A DNA stretch of 64,000 nucleotides from Podospora pseudocomata (Eukaryota; Ascomycota; Sordariomycetes; Sordariales; Podosporaceae). The stretch covers positions 285,501-349,500 of the forward strand of contig NC_085887.1 in the NCBI RefSeq assembly GCF_035222375.1, in the 5' to 3' direction. A program made the translations under genes and the position numbers. Below the pieces are notes generated by a model. The model ran no database searches. It worked only from the letters and a program-made list of their open reading frames with translations, and had not been told where the DNA came from. Positions 1 through 12,282 of the stretch are shown in pieces (the stretch's first letter is position 1; every line of letters starts with the position of its first letter).

Positions 1-712
1 CGAAAGCGGCATTCTTCACAGCGGTGATCTTGTCACCAGCGCCAGCCAGGACGCTGGGGAGAAGAGCAACGAGGTAGGGCTCAACGGCAGAAGAGACCTC
101 GGAGTGCTGGGCAATAGCCTGGATGGCAAGGAGGGCCTTCTCGCGGACGGTGGCATCCTTCTTGTTGGCGAGCTGCTTCTTGAGAGCCTCGACGGTCCTG
201 CGAAAATGAGGGGTTCACATGTCAGCCTCCAATTCTCCAAATTCTGGTGCGACGCTCGAAATGCCATCTGAAAATTTTTTCCCACCAAACTGGTCCCTGC
301 AGCTAAAAGCCGCACCCTGATTTGACAGCGCAGCACGGCACGACAACCTCCTGTCGAGGCGGTCTGCGACAGGCAGCGAGCCCGGCCAATGTGTCTCTTT
401 GTGTCACTCGCACGCACACAAAGAAACAAGAGGCCACGATATGCCCGATATGCCGCGCTGCTGCTGCTGTCAAGGAGGGGCTGGACTAGGCTTGGGTTTG
501 GGCTTGGCGAGGGGTTATCGCGAACAGGGGAGCGGGGCCCAACACAAAAAAACTTACTTGGTGGGGGTATCAAGGTCCTCGATGCGACCGTTGATGAAGG
601 AAGCAAGGGCGGCCGAAGCCTCCTTGATCTGATCAGCCTCCTTGGAGATGGTGAGCTTCTGCATGAGCTCATCGAGCACCTTGATGCTGGCGGCGTTCTC
701 GGAGGGAGCCAT
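1..712 (-). CDS. tef3: Translation elongation factor 3 (partial, N-terminal part)
   Basis: Fungal elongation factor 3 is a ribosome-bound ABC-type ATPase that helps release deacylated tRNA from the E site. Only the start is in the window: exon 1 is 712-558 and exon 2 runs from 197 off the left edge. A 360 bp intron (557-198, donor GTAAGT, acceptor CGCAG) joins them in frame and restores a Lys codon. The roughly 117 visible residues match the HEAT-repeat N-terminus of yeast Yef3: SIKVLDELMQKL, ASFINGRIEDLD, then VEPYLVALLPSVL. The ATG at 712 is the only one in this frame near that conserved start. A long first intron is common in highly expressed fungal translation genes. The ABC cassettes and chromodomain-like insert lie outside the window, so the identification rests on the N-terminus alone. 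Confidence 0.9.
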
Positions 713-3376
713 TTTATCGGGTTTTGTGTGATTTGATCGAAACGTCGAAAAAATGTCGTGGAGACTTAGAGAAGACGTCCAAGGAATCTAATCCCGCCGT
801 CTAAACAATGTTGCTGGGAGGGGGGAGAGTAGTCTATTCGGGGGTATCCTGCGAAAAGGCAAGTGACCGACGGCGACGATAGGCGAGCCCGTAGATATCT
901 CGATGGAGGGTCGAAGACGTCTACTCTATTCTGGCTCTTCTAGAGAGAAGTCGCAAGAATATGTAAAGACTGAGTGGAGAGCTGGCAGTCCAAACGAAAA
1001 AGAAAGAAAGCTGAGGAGAGACCTGGAGGTGGCAGAAAGAAAAACTTGTGGGTGTGGGAGGGCGGTGGGGGGAAATATTTAAAGGGTGCAAGCCAGGCTT
1101 TGCCTTCGGCCCAGGACAGATTAATTCACTTTTGCACTGGCACACTGGACACCACACAGCGCTTTGCGACACACACGCCGCCGCCGGACCCACAGGGAGG
1201 CACAGAATTGGGATGGAGGGGTAGGCATCACCGAAAACTTTTTTTTCGCCTTTGCCCTTGGGGGAGGGGGCTCTGGAGCATCTGGGGGCTGCTGGGCCAA
1301 CCACTTTCTCTCTCTTGGCCACCTGCCCGTCAGTCGTCCAAAAGAATTGCCCCCCCAATGATTGGTGTGCATCCAGCCGCTGCCGACTCAGACACATCCC
1401 TGCTTGTCCTCGCTGATCCCTGCTTATCGCTTTATCAGCGAGAGCGCTAATCCCAGGATGGCCCACTTCCCAGGGCGGTGAGGCGGTCGTTATGCAAAAA
1501 AAGTTTCCTTCCAAGCCCCAACAAGTAGGTCCCAAACCTTCACCCGCTGTTGGGGCCTCTCTCACTCTGCCGTCCCATTTTGATCAAAGGCTATTGAATT
1601 ACCTTTTCTAAGATCCCTTGTGTGAGTCTGACAATGCGCGCCTTGAAATCAGATGGCCTTTGTTGGAAAACTGCGGTAACCATGGTACTGTGTGGCAACA
1701 TGAGCGTTGAGCGGGCGCTGAGTGGGCTCTTGGAGGGGTTTCTCTTTTTTCGGGGTGTCCACCGAGGGGTGGGGCAGTAACGTCTCAAGTTCGAGTTTCC
1801 TCTCACCTATCCATCTCCCTTTCTGCAGAACGCTGCTGGCGCCAGCATATGCGAGCCTGCACCACGTTGATGCATCCCAATGGTTTCATGGGAGCTAGCA
1901 ATGCTTCTAGCACATCCCGGCCTGCTTCACCCGCGTGTCTCTCCTCATCGCGGGGAAGCCTGTCATTTGGCTCAACATATGGGCCACTGGCGATTCATGG
2001 CCAATATCAGGCCCCGTTTCTTCTACAGGTGCCGCAATATCAACGATAAGCCCTATCAACAGCAAAATATCATCTCACGCCGCCCGGGAGCAGTCCTCAG
2101 CCCCCGCCATGCCGCTTCTGTTAAGGTACTTCGCCACCGTAGCACAGAAAGAGTGATGGAGGAGAGGCTCCGGTGCCGTCGTTGACACGGGTTCGACCAA
2201 ACTTGGCTTCATATTTTTAACCAGGAGCGGATAAATATTAGATCACCAGTCATGCCCAGACGTTGCCTCGACTCTTTCCAGGATCTCCTGGTTGGTTGAG
2301 GGATGGTTGTGGGTGACCGTGGCTTCTTTGCTGTTGCAGCTTGAACCAGGTGTTGTTTCGTACAGAAGCTACAGACAAAACAACTGCCTGATTATCTCGG
2401 GTACACTGTGAAGGAAGGATATTCATCCACTTGATGTCCAACGTCTGTCAGATATGTCAACGCCCCCCACGCCAGGTTAAACACCTTCCACGTTCCGCTT
2501 CGATGTTGCGCCAGTCTGAGCACCATCCGCAACTCTAAAGTAGGCAGGTCTCACCGCAATTCTGCAAGCTTCAACTCGCCCGCACGGTACTTCACTTCGC
2601 GGCGTCATTTGGCTTATCTCATACTCAACCTCAAAAGGCTCAGGAAAAGACCCCTGCTGCCGAAACGCTGTTCCTCTTCGCCAAAATCCGGGGCATATAA
2701 GATCTCTTTCTTTCCGTGGGGTCAAGCGGTATCCACATGTGCCGTCTGCCACCATTGACGGAAAGACGCACGTGCCCTTCACGTGAAATAGCACATTAAG
2801 GTGGTTACCAAACTAAACAGATCTAACCGGGCAACCGATATTCTCTCAGGGGCTTATTTACACTACAACGGCTCTTCTACATCGCGAGGGTCATCTTCGC
2901 CCCAAATGGAGGCCCGGATAGCAAATTGAAACTGCTGACAAACAATCATTGATACCGTTGGAAATTGCAATGGTTCTTGTGTCTAGTTCAGTGGACGATA
3001 GCAATGCTTCCCTCTTCCCACAGTGAGGACATTTCGGAAAAATTTCCTTCAACTTGTTTTACACATTCATTGTTTTCTCTCCATTTTTGCTGAACTAGCA
3101 AGACGCCAAAAATAGCCATCACCCTCGGCTCTTGATGGTGCACAAGTCGAGCCTCAAATCCAGCAGTCCATTAATGACGTCACCCCAGACCGACGTCACC
3201 ATGTCGCGGCATAAGGTACACCCCACCGTCTTCATGAACCCCTATTTCTTTACAAGATCCATCTCCAGCACCACCGCAAATCCAAAACCACAACATTGAA
3301 GCATCCTCCACAGGTATCACACCACAGTAAACAGCCAGTACACCCGCTAGCACAACACAAATCCTACACCACAACC
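713..3376. other. Intergenic, upstream of elongation factor 3
   Basis: This 2.66 kb holds open frames of 60-215 codons on both strands, but none has a recognisable domain, a convincing start or splice structure. It presumably contains the elongation factor 3 promoter and 5' leader. An AT-rich word (aaatatttaaa) lies near 1073-1083. Nothing else can be supported here. Confidence 0.5.
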
Positions 3377-3763
3377 ATGTCTTCCTCCTCGAGCAACCCC
3401 AACACCAGCAGCACCAACCAGCCTACCGAGAACCCAGGCCTGATCTCCTCCCACGCCGAGTATATCAAGGGGGCAGCTGAGGTAACAAACTCCCATTCTC
3501 TCAAGCCCTGCCTTCCGGTCCAATAAGTAACAGCGACTCCCTCTCAGTCCGCAATCGGCGACATCTCGGGTTCCCACGCCTGGAAAACCTCGGGCGAGCA
3601 AGACAAGGCCCACGCCCGTGCTTCACTCAATCAAGCGACCCAGAACCGTGACCCGGCCACCTCGGGATATGGGAAAGTGGAGGAAGTTGCCGGCAAGCTG
3701 ACGGGATGCGAGGGCATGAGGAGGGAGGGCGCTGCCAGCGCTAGCAAACCAAATCAGGAGTAA
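3377..3763 (+). CDS. CsbD-like / Hmp1-type small protein
   Basis: A 106-residue hydrophilic protein in two exons, 3377-3481 and 3548-3763, with a 66 bp intron in phase 0 (donor GTAACA, acceptor CTCTCAG). The segments SSHAEYIKGAAE, GDISGSHAWKTSGEQDKAHA and YGKVEEVAGKLTGCEGM look like the fungal family annotated as mismatched base-pair and cruciform DNA recognition protein (Hmp1 of Ustilago), which resembles bacterial CsbD stress proteins. The function in filamentous fungi is not well established. There is no signal peptide or membrane segment. The family match is by recognition of repeated G-K-hydrophobic helices. A DNA-binding role here is inference from family naming only. Confidence 0.8.
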
Positions 3764-4087
3764 TTGATACGATAATAGGGCTTAAGAGTTTGTGTACGAT
3801 ATGTCAAAAGGTCACATCCTGCCAGAATAATGGAAATGTAATGCAAATATGTGTTATCATATGCTTGAATGTGCACTACCCTGGTAATCTTCGCTGCTTA
3901 TCAAGTCATTCCAACAACCCGCTGTCATCAAGGTGAGTCCAAGTGTTCCTCCTCACCACCTCTTAACAAATCTCAGCAACCTCGTTCCTCAGGTGCCTCC
4001 AGTATAGTGCCATGAATTCCAATTTCTGCCGACGCAGGGGACCGTGGCATCGTCCCATCTTCCACCAACACGTTGTAATACTCCCCT

Positions 4088-5000
4088 TCATCCTTCGAAC
4101 CAAGACACGAAGCTGTCATCGGACCAGGGATCAGGTTCCACCTCAAATGCCCGAAAAGGCGCTCCGCAAACAACGATAATGAACCAGTCCGAAATCGTTT
4201 GCTTCCCTTCATTCGTCACCTTCCTCGAGAACTTTCTGATCACATCCTTATCCTCCTGCGAAAAGTCAAGATAGCTGTTCCCTGTCCGCGTGAAGGCCTT
4301 GACAAGAATGTGATACGTCAACTCGACGCTGTGTGTCTTGTCTCTGTTTTGTATCATTTTTCTGACTAGTGAGTCCCTCTCGACATCCAAAGCGTCGAGC
4401 ACGGCGAATTCGGTGATGTCTCCCTTGGAGGTGTAGGTAAAAGTGGCAGTGGGGTGTCTGCCGTCCTTATGGAAAGGTTCATGCCAACTGTATACGCGAT
4501 TTGGACTTGTCCAGTGCTTGGACGCGTCCCAGTCTATAATGAAGTAGGATAATATGACCTCGATCTGTAGTTCTGTCAGCACTACCTCACACCAACATGG
4601 CAACAAGGGGCACACTGACAGCATGTTCCGCGTTGGCTTGATCCTGCTGGGATTGTGAGAGTTGGCGGAAATGAGTGAAAGGGGCCCTGTAAGCACGAGT
4701 TAGACGGCCTTTGGTAATTATTTCTGGGCAAGTAGGTGCTTACTCCTGGGGCGCTACGACCTCGTCTTGCACAGCAGGTTGCTGCTCGGGCACTGTGGCC
4801 TCGCCTTGTACTTCGGCTTGCTGCTCAGGCACGAGGGTATTCTCTTGCGCATCAGCCTGCTGACTTGTACCATCGCCGGTAGGATTAGGCTGCTGCTCCT
4901 CGGCAAGGAGGACACCTGATCCCTCCTTCGAATCAGAAGATAAAGATGACGACTTCAGGCTGGCTCCCTGAGAGGACGTCCTTGATCGTGTTGGAGGCAT
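4088..5000 (-). CDS. Hypothetical protein, multi-exon, splice pattern uncertain
   Basis: The family is not recognised. Exon 1 (5000-4744) encodes a Ser/Gln/Glu-rich N-terminus with three imperfect copies of a VPEQQAEVQ-type repeat. A good intron follows (donor GTAAGC at 4743, branch CTAAC, acceptor TTACAG at 4687). A conserved-looking C-terminal exon (about 4564-4088) contains WDASKHWTSP, YSWHEPFHKDG and FTYTSKGDITEFAVLDALDVERD. Between them the frame implied by the first splice ends at a TGA, so a second short intron ending CTACAG at 4565 is needed; its donor is unclear. Either an unusually small intron is used or the gene is slightly damaged. It has no signal peptide or transmembrane helix. 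It is probably a soluble fungal protein of unknown function. Confidence 0.55.
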
Positions 5001-5166
5001 TGTGCGCAGTTTGAGCGATAGTAGAATTACGGAAGAGTTCTGATGCGATATGTCGTGCGGACGATATGATGATATTGACTAAAAGAGAATGGATTGTATT
5101 GAACAAACCAAAAGTATGCGCAAGAAAACGTCGATGACAGCCCGGTTTGTTGGAAAAACAGAGCAC

Positions 5167-7482
5167 TTAAAGAATCGCCTTCATCCCATGGACGGCCATC
5201 CACCCCACATCATCCACCGGCGCATTCACCTTCCTGTACTGTTCTGGCAGCCACGGACCGTACACAGGCAGCGGCGACGGCGTGCCTGGCCTCGGTGGAC
5301 ACTTGCCAGGCTCTGTTCGTTCTATCCCCCCGGCAGCACACCCCGCCCCGTTGAATGCCGAATCAGCAGCAGCCTTCCACACCTCAGACACATCCCTGAT
5401 CATCGGCTCCGTCCAGTACAGCCGGCAATCCGACTCCTGCACCACATACTGCGCCGGCAACCCGTCGTAGATGTTCTGCGGGAAAATCTCATCCCTCGCA
5501 TTGACGGCCGCCGACGTGCTCCTGTTCACCGGTAACGAGGAGTATCGCGAGAGCGCACCAGCCTGGAACGGATTCCCGGCCCAGGGTAGGTAGGAGCTGG
5601 CATAGTCGTAGATATTTTTGTACTGCAGCACTTGCGCGCCCCTGACGCCGCCCACTCCTTGGATTAAACCCGGCTCCGGGAGGCCACCCATTGCGATCGA
5701 CTTGACATTGGCCTGCAGGCTGAAGAACTCGGAGGTCACCGCGCAGGTAGAGGCGCAAGTGCCGTCGTATAAAAGAACAATGTTCTCGGCGAAAAAGGGC
5801 TGCGCCAGGTTGGTTCGGGCACCATAGCCGGTCACCTCGATGCCTAATCCAAAGGTCGTGTTGATGGTCGTGAGGCTGTCATAGAGGTTCCAGCGCAGCA
5901 GTGAGGTGTAGGGGGTAGATTTGTAGATGTGCGGGTAAAACTTGGCGTCAAACGACGGGAAGAGTTGGTTGTGGAGATCGAGGTCGTAGCGATAGTTGAA
6001 CCAGTTTTGGTAGTTTCGAACGAGATTTGCGCTCGGCTCTGTGTAAGGGTTGACACCGGCCACGAGATCACTGATGATGCTGGCAAGAGAGAGAAAGCTG
6101 GGGTCTTCTTTGAACCGGCTCAGTCCTTCCTGGACGATGGAAGGGAATAGCTGCCTGAAAAAGTCGTAGCCCTGGAGGATATAACCGCCGCCATTACCTT
6201 GAAAGTCGATAACGAGTTTAGTCTTGCCTTCTTGTGCTGCTAGTGAAAAGAACCGTTGGCAAACTGCCTGAAATTCGGTAGGGGATCGAGGCTCGAAAGA
6301 AAGAACAGCGATGACTGCCACGTCTTCGAAGCCATCACCCTCAAGAAAATAACCAGAGACGACGCCATCCTGAGTGATGATCACAGGCTTTGGGTAGCCA
6401 ATAACAGCAATTCCCCCATCTCCAGCCTCATCAACCGGGCTTTCTCTGATAGTAGTTGTATTGCCACCGTCTGGATTGCAGAATTTAGCGTAATAAGAAG
6501 GGCCGTCAACCACGCCGGTCATGTCAGCTTTGACAGCAGCAACATTCTCCAACGAGAGAGCGGTACCATTCTCAAACGTGAACGTCGTGTTTGGCCCTGG
6601 GTAAACGTATCTCACTCGGCCACCCTTTGCAAAAAAGCCCAACGGACTCCCCACCGCAACAGACGCCTTTTCGTAAAACATGCTATTATAGGCGGCGTCT
6701 GGATCTCGGTTGTAAGTTGCCTTGTATATGGTTTCCGCCACGTAGGTAGCTGCATCAACGCCATTGATGAGGCTGACTACCGACGCAGTCTCTGGAGATT
6801 CGGTAATATCCTCTGGTCAGTAGGTCGTCAGCAAGGCTGTCAATGAACTCGCCCTCCTGAGATAAATACCATAAATCTTAATGACTGGCAGCGAGACCCC
6901 ATCCTCACTGACGGAAACAAGAGCGCGTTGTCGCCTCCATTCAAAGACGCGGGTTAAGGCATCTGGGTAAAAGACATAATGGCCATCATGCCCGGGACAA
7001 AACACCGAGACGTATAGATCCTCCTGAAAATCATACTCGTTGCCGTACATGTCTTCCTCCAAGTTCTGGCGGACCTGCGCCAATGCAGAAAACATATCGA
7101 AAGGCGGAAAAAAGTAGCCCTCGGGCGGGTCGGCTTTGTAGGCCGAGTCACTCTGCCATTCCAAGTAAGGCTCAATGGCATCGACAAGCTCAAGAGCTTC
7201 CTGTTTGTGCAGCGGGATAGAGTTAAGACACTCGTAAGCCAACTCAGCTGCTACAGTCGGAGTTGCTTTTGTCCAGGCCAGTTAGTCATCGATTCTGACC
7301 TGCTTCAGTGGGAAAAACATACCAGATGGGCTGAAGACCTGTTGGGAAGACCAGGAACTGCTTACAATGGCGCATGGTTCAGCAGTGGAAACTGAAGGGT
7401 AGTAGTCAGTCTCACAGCCCTGGCACCTAGAGACTACCAGGAGAGTGATAACTGCTAGTATTGTGTGCCATAGTCGCATCAT
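5167..7482 (-). CDS. Secreted S41-type (CPAF-like) peptidase family protein
   Basis: A 733-residue protein from three exons: 7482-7323, 7265-6870 and 6812-5167. Both introns are 57 bp and keep frame. The start has a signal peptide (two Met, then WHTILAVITLLVVS) ending near residue 22. The C-terminal half has the tail-specific protease (S41, crotonase-like) fold signature: VIDFQGNGGG at about residues 386-395, and YDGTCASTCAV at about 534-544. Ser540 sits where the S41 nucleophile is expected. Several N-x-S/T sites fit secretion. Fungal proteins of this type are usually annotated as CPAF-like or S41 peptidases; their substrates are generally unknown. The second Met is three bases downstream, so the exact start does not change the protein meaningfully. 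Protease activity is inferred from family motifs. Confidence 0.85.
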
Positions 7483-8252
7483 GTCTGGTCATTGTCCTGG
7501 GGTTGGGCGAACCATTGGGATGTCGAGGCTTCAAGAGTAGTTAACGGGGACAGAACAGGCGGCCAAGGACAGAAACACATGATGGCTGTTATAACGAGGA
7601 CCTGACGAAAAGCACCCATGCTCTGCGTAAAGATGCTCATGCGTTGCAGAAAAAGGCAGCGCGCCTGCTGAGGCTCAGGGTTGATGCATGGTCAAGCTGG
7701 CAGTGGACAGAAGACAACTAACTGTGGGAGTAGGTACATGGACCTTGGTGCCACATCGAATGGAAGCCCACAAATAGACAGCTTTCTGAGAGGAGATGTT
7801 CCAATGGTGCAAGGCAGACTGGATGGGGGACTGGATGATGCCAAAGGAACAAGTTAAATCGTCCCAGGTTGCTCCGTTGTTGTCTGTGGTCTCCACAAGC
7901 ATCAACTTAAGCCATTTAGGGTCTTGGCGCCAAAGCATAACCCTGTCTTTACACGTGCACATGGGAAGCAAGAAAGGTAGAGTTCACCCTTGGGTTCACG
8001 TTGACCATAGCGAGTTTCAGTCTTGGTATTGCAAGCACCAAGCTGTCAAGAACGGACCTATAATACTAACGCCACACAAGATAATACCCGAGGACCGTCT
8101 TATGTTGTGCCTCTAAGCCACCCACCCACCAGTTCCAAGCACTGAGCTACCAATTACGCCCTCCTCCCAAACATGTCTGGGAGTCACTTTTTTTTCCGGA
8201 ACTCCGTGAAATCTACCACCTGTTTTTGCCTTATTCTCCTCCTTAGCCATGC
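7483..8252. other. Intergenic
   Basis: Divided between the upstream region of the S41-type gene and the downstream region of the macrodomain gene. No open frame here has recognisable protein features, and no tRNA-like fold or repeat was noticed. Confidence 0.45.
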
Positions 8253-9073
8253 CTATCTCTTGTCGGCCTCTTCGGGATCCACAAGGTCCGATGTTGGGAC
8301 GCTGGGAAGCTCTTGTGCGACGGCATCGGATGTTGAGTCTTCGGAAACAGGAGGAAAGTAATGTCTGTGTATGTTCGTCAGCACGTTGGGGGTAGTGCTT
8401 GGCCAGCATGTGGAGAAACTTACGGGACGAACTCGGTGTAAGCATCCACATCCTTCTTCTCAAACGTAACAAGTATTACCTTATCAATCTTGTCCCCGTC
8501 CTTCCCGGTCAAGAATTTGCGAATGGCACTCAACGCTGCGGGCGCGGCCTCCCGACTTGGGTAGCCATATATACCGGTGCTGAGTGCACTGAAGGCGATT
8601 GTGCGGCACTCGTGTTCAACGGCGAGCTCCAAGCTTGTTGTGTAGCAGCCGACCAGCAGCTTCTCGCTCGTGTCATGATCCGCCGGGTCGTAGACGGGGC
8701 CGACAGCGTGAATGACCCTGTTGCATGGCAGGTCATAGGCGTCTGTGATCTTGGCTGAGCCAGTCTTGCACCCATTCAACTTCTTGCACTCTTCGTACAG
8801 GCCGCGGCCAGCTGCCCGATGAATGGCACCGTCTACGCCGCCGCCCCCGAGAAGGGAGCGGTTGGCGGCATTGACGATGGCATCGACGGCGAGAGAAGTG
8901 ATGTCGGCACGGTACACGGCAACACGGTCGTTGAGAGATTTAGAAGGGGGAGGGATCTCGGTCGGTCCCAAGAGAGTCTTCACAAGCTTGGTGTCAGCGG
9001 GTGCGGCTGACAGCTTGTGGAGCTTGTAGAGAAGGGAGACGGAGGGGATGTCGGCAGCCTTGAGGACGGTCAT
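8253..9073 (-). CDS. Macrodomain (MacroD-type ADP-ribose-binding) protein
   Basis: A 253-residue protein in two exons, 9073-8424 and 8364-8253, with a 59 bp intron (donor GTAAGT, branch CTGAC, acceptor CACAG). The macrodomain covers about residues 50-215. It has the MacroD signatures DAIVNAAN (64-71), GGGGVDGAIH (76-85) and STGIYGYP (165-172), which in this family form the ADP-ribose pocket and support removal of mono-ADP-ribose from acidic residues or hydrolysis of O-acetyl-ADP-ribose. The second exon adds an acidic tail ending EEADKR. A Met at 9097 would add eight residues; 9073 is preferred because of its better context (AAG before ATG) and the conserved-looking MTVLKAADIPS start. It is divergently arranged with glutaminyl-tRNA synthetase. 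Confidence 0.88.
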
Positions 9074-9857
9074 CTTGCCGATATGCCGAAAGGGCATAGA
9101 TGTTGTTGATGTTGGGGAAAAGACTCAGCAAGTTGAGGTGCTGGGCAAGGTGAAAGTATGGACTAGGACAGGTAAGGTAGGTTGCGTACCCGTGGCCAAG
9201 CAGGTGAGCAGTGCGATGGGAAAGCTTGAGCAAGCCTACCTATCAACAGATGCGGGGTGGTGGCCGTTCTAGAATCGCGGGGTAATTTTAGCAAGCGGGC
9301 ATGCAACGGACGGGACCAGGCGACAATAAAAAGTCATAAAATTCTCGAGCTCCAAACTGTCTGATCTAATATTCTGCGACGGGAGTAGTATATGGCTGAT
9401 CGTCGTCTCAAGTAGTCAGCGATCCCCCATAGCCAGGCCAATAATGGCTGTCTCTCTGCTCCCTAGCTAACGTCCAGTGACGTTGACAGCCCGCACAGGT
9501 GCAGGGCACTAGAACACCATCGGACGGCCCGAGAGAAGATCGACATCTGGCCGGTCTCCAGCAGAGAGGGAGTCACTGAGGTCTGGAACCTGGGAATTCC
9601 GTGGTACCTCAGCTTATCTTATCGCGCCGAGACACAGCCAGAGGCGGGACAAGGTGGGGTTCCACTCAGTGTCAGATGGACCCCTCCAAACACCCCTTTG
9701 TGGCAGTGGCAGTTGTGCAACTCCAAACATTTTACTGACTCACCCGGCGATAACGCTGTCACATCGCCTCCACTTCCAGTCAGTCTTAAACGTCTGGCTC
9801 CGTCCCATCGACTGCGCGCCTTCGTTTTTCTTTCAATCGAATCAATCCACCGCTACC
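9074..9857. promoter_or_regulatory. Shared divergent promoter region
   Basis: The 784 bp between the macrodomain gene (leftward) and glutaminyl-tRNA synthetase (rightward) must hold both promoters. No clear TATA box was found near either start. The last 60 bp before the synthetase ATG are pyrimidine-rich (TTTTTCTTTC), a feature of fungal housekeeping promoters. The ATG context is CTACCATGGC. Confidence 0.45.
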
Positions 9858-11941
9858 ATGGCTGACTCCATCGCCGATTCGACGGCCAAGCTCGACATCA
9901 CCGACGCGCCTACCGCGCCCGATACTGCCCCTACGGTCGACAATGCCCCAAAGCTTCAGCTTGACGAGGAGACCGGCGAGTGGGTTTCCAAGGGAGAACT
10001 GAAGAAGAGACTGGCAAAACGCGCAAAAAAGGCGTCGAAGGACAAGAACAAGGAGGCAAGCAATGCTGCCGCGCCGCCAAAAACTCAGCAGCCGAAGAAG
10101 GAAAAGGTCGAAGATGTCCCAATCGACACGGATTCCATGTTCAAACAGGGCTTCTTGAACGATGTTTACAAGGAGCGTCCCGTGAAGCCAGTTATTACCA
10201 GATTCCCCCCCGAGCCAAACGGTCACCTACATATCGGTCATGCCAAGGCAATCGCCGTCAACTTTGGCTTTGCCAGATATCATGGAGGATATACCTACTT
10301 ACGTATGGACGATACAAATCCTGAGAGCGAGGAGGAGGAGTACTTCACCTCGATCGAAGAAACAGTCCGTTGGCTCGGCTTTGAGCCGTACAAGATCACC
10401 TATTCAAGCGACCACTTCGATACCCTATACGCGCTCGCCGAGAAGCTGATCGAGCAGGGAAACGCATACGTGTGCCACTGCGACGACCAGGAGGTGAAGA
10501 AGCAGCGCGGTGGGGAGAAGGGAGCCAGCCCTCGTTACCGATGCGAGCATGCCAACCAGTCTGTCGAGGAAAACCTCAAAAAGTTCAGGGCCATGCGGGA
10601 CGGCGAGTACAAGCCCAGGGAGGCTTTTCTGCGCATGAAGCAGGACATCAATGACCCCAACCCCCAGAATTGGGATCTGGCGGCGTACCGAGTACTGAAC
10701 AAACCTCACCACAGGACCGGTGATAAGTGGGTCATCTACCCCACCTACGATTTTACCCACTGTTTGTGCGATAGCTTCGAGAAGATCACCCACTCGCTTT
10801 GTACAGTCGAGTTTTTCCTCAGCAGGACGTCGTACGAGTGGCTGAATCAGAGGCTGGTTGAATATCAGCCTATGCAGCGCGAATATGGCCGACTGAGCAT
10901 CGAGGGTTCCGTACTCAGCAAGCGCAAGCTGAAGGAGCTTGTCGATAAGGGGATCGTCAGAGGCTGGAACGATCCCCGATTACACACGCTCATCGCTATA
11001 CGCCGAAAGGGGTGAGTGAGAATTTCGATTGTCATGTCCTTCTGACGCCTCTTGAGTTTGAGTCGGATATGCTAATGTGTTGATAGCGTCCCACCGGGTG
11101 CCATCCTGGAATTCGTCAACGAGCTCGGCGTAACCACGACGAACAGCATCATCCAGATGTCCCGCTTTGAGCAGACCATTCGGCGCTACCTTGAACGAAC
11201 AGTCCCGCGCTTGATGCTGGTGTTGGACCCAGTTCCTGTGGTCCTGGAGTCAAGCGAGTTTGAGGGCACTGACCTCACCGTCCCCTTCTCACCCAAGAAC
11301 CCGGCCATGGGAGACCACAAGATCAAATTCTCGCAGACTGTGTACATCGACCGCTCCGATTTCCGTGAGGTCGACAGCAAGGACTACTTCCGCTTGGCCC
11401 CAGGCAAGACGGTGGGCTTGCTCCAGGCACCCTTCCCCATTACCGCCACAAGCTTCACCAAGGATGAGACCACCGGCCTTGTGACCGAGATCAAGGCTGT
11501 CTTTGACCGTTCTGGCAAGAAGCCAAAGACCTTCATCCAGTGGGTGCCTGCTGAGAGCGCTGGGTCCAAGAGATGCGAGGCCCGCATCTACAACTCCCTT
11601 TTCAAGTCCAATAACCCAACCGGTGCCGAAGGTGGCTTCTTGTCCGACCTTAATCCCGATAGTGAGATCATTTACCCGAACGCTCTTGTTGAGTCTGGCT
11701 TTGATGAGGTCAGGAAACGCGCTCCTTGGCCCGAGGCTGCCGGCGAGGACAAGCTCGGCAAGGGCGGTCCCGAGTCTGTTCGGTTCCAGGGCATGCGTGT
11801 TGGCTACTTTGTAAGTCTCCTCGTTTTGGTGGATATGCCTGATGCTAACCTGAATCCTAGGCCATGGACTCGGATAGCACAGATGACAAGATTGTTCTGA
11901 ACCGGATTGTGTCGCTCAAGGAGGACAAGGAGAAGAGCTAA
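9858..11941 (+). CDS. gln4: Glutaminyl-tRNA synthetase, cytosolic
   Basis: This class I synthetase charges tRNA-Gln with glutamine. Three exons (9858-11011, 11087-11810, 11861-11941) give 652 residues. A Lys-rich N-terminal extension (about 1-95, with [15 protein letters not shown]) precedes the catalytic core. The core starts at [17 protein letters not shown], which holds the HIGH motif, and includes the KMSKS equivalent VLSKRKL. The C-terminal anticodon-binding beta-barrels run to the end. The introns are short, 75 and 50 bp; the second has a GCTAAC branch site. The length is shorter than yeast Gln4 because the appended N-terminal domain is reduced. The ATG at 9858 has a good context and starts a typical acidic leader. 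A longer upstream in-frame stretch from 9654 is not protein-like and was not used. Confidence 0.96.
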
Positions 11942-12282
11942 GTGGATGGAATGACGACTGGGCTACTTTATGTTTCAGATTACGCAAGTTTCTATAGATA
12001 TCCCTAGCATCATAAATAGAGTTAGCCTGTGACCCCGATTTCAGTAGGCCTTATTTCTCACCTATTCCCTCTGCATCATGGTATGATGTACATGCGAGCG
12101 GCCAGGCAGCGAGGGACTTGCCCCACTTCTAATCAGGTAACCTTCATCATTTGGCAAATCATCGGCATCAACTATTACAGCAAGGGCTGATGTGTTCATG
12201 TCCAAAATGTCTATAAAGCCGGACGGCTGTGCCAATTCCATTCGTCAAGCTCAATCTTTACTTCCCCTTCAGCACCACCAAC

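Noticed and set aside
921-1565. Overlapping open frames of 158 and 214 codons upstream of elongation factor 3
   Set aside because: Low-complexity composition, no conserved motif, no splice support; likely leader or promoter DNA.
9654-9857. In-frame extension of glutaminyl-tRNA synthetase upstream of 9858
   Set aside because: The extra 68 codons are not protein-like and the ATG at 9858 has a strong context and typical N-terminus.
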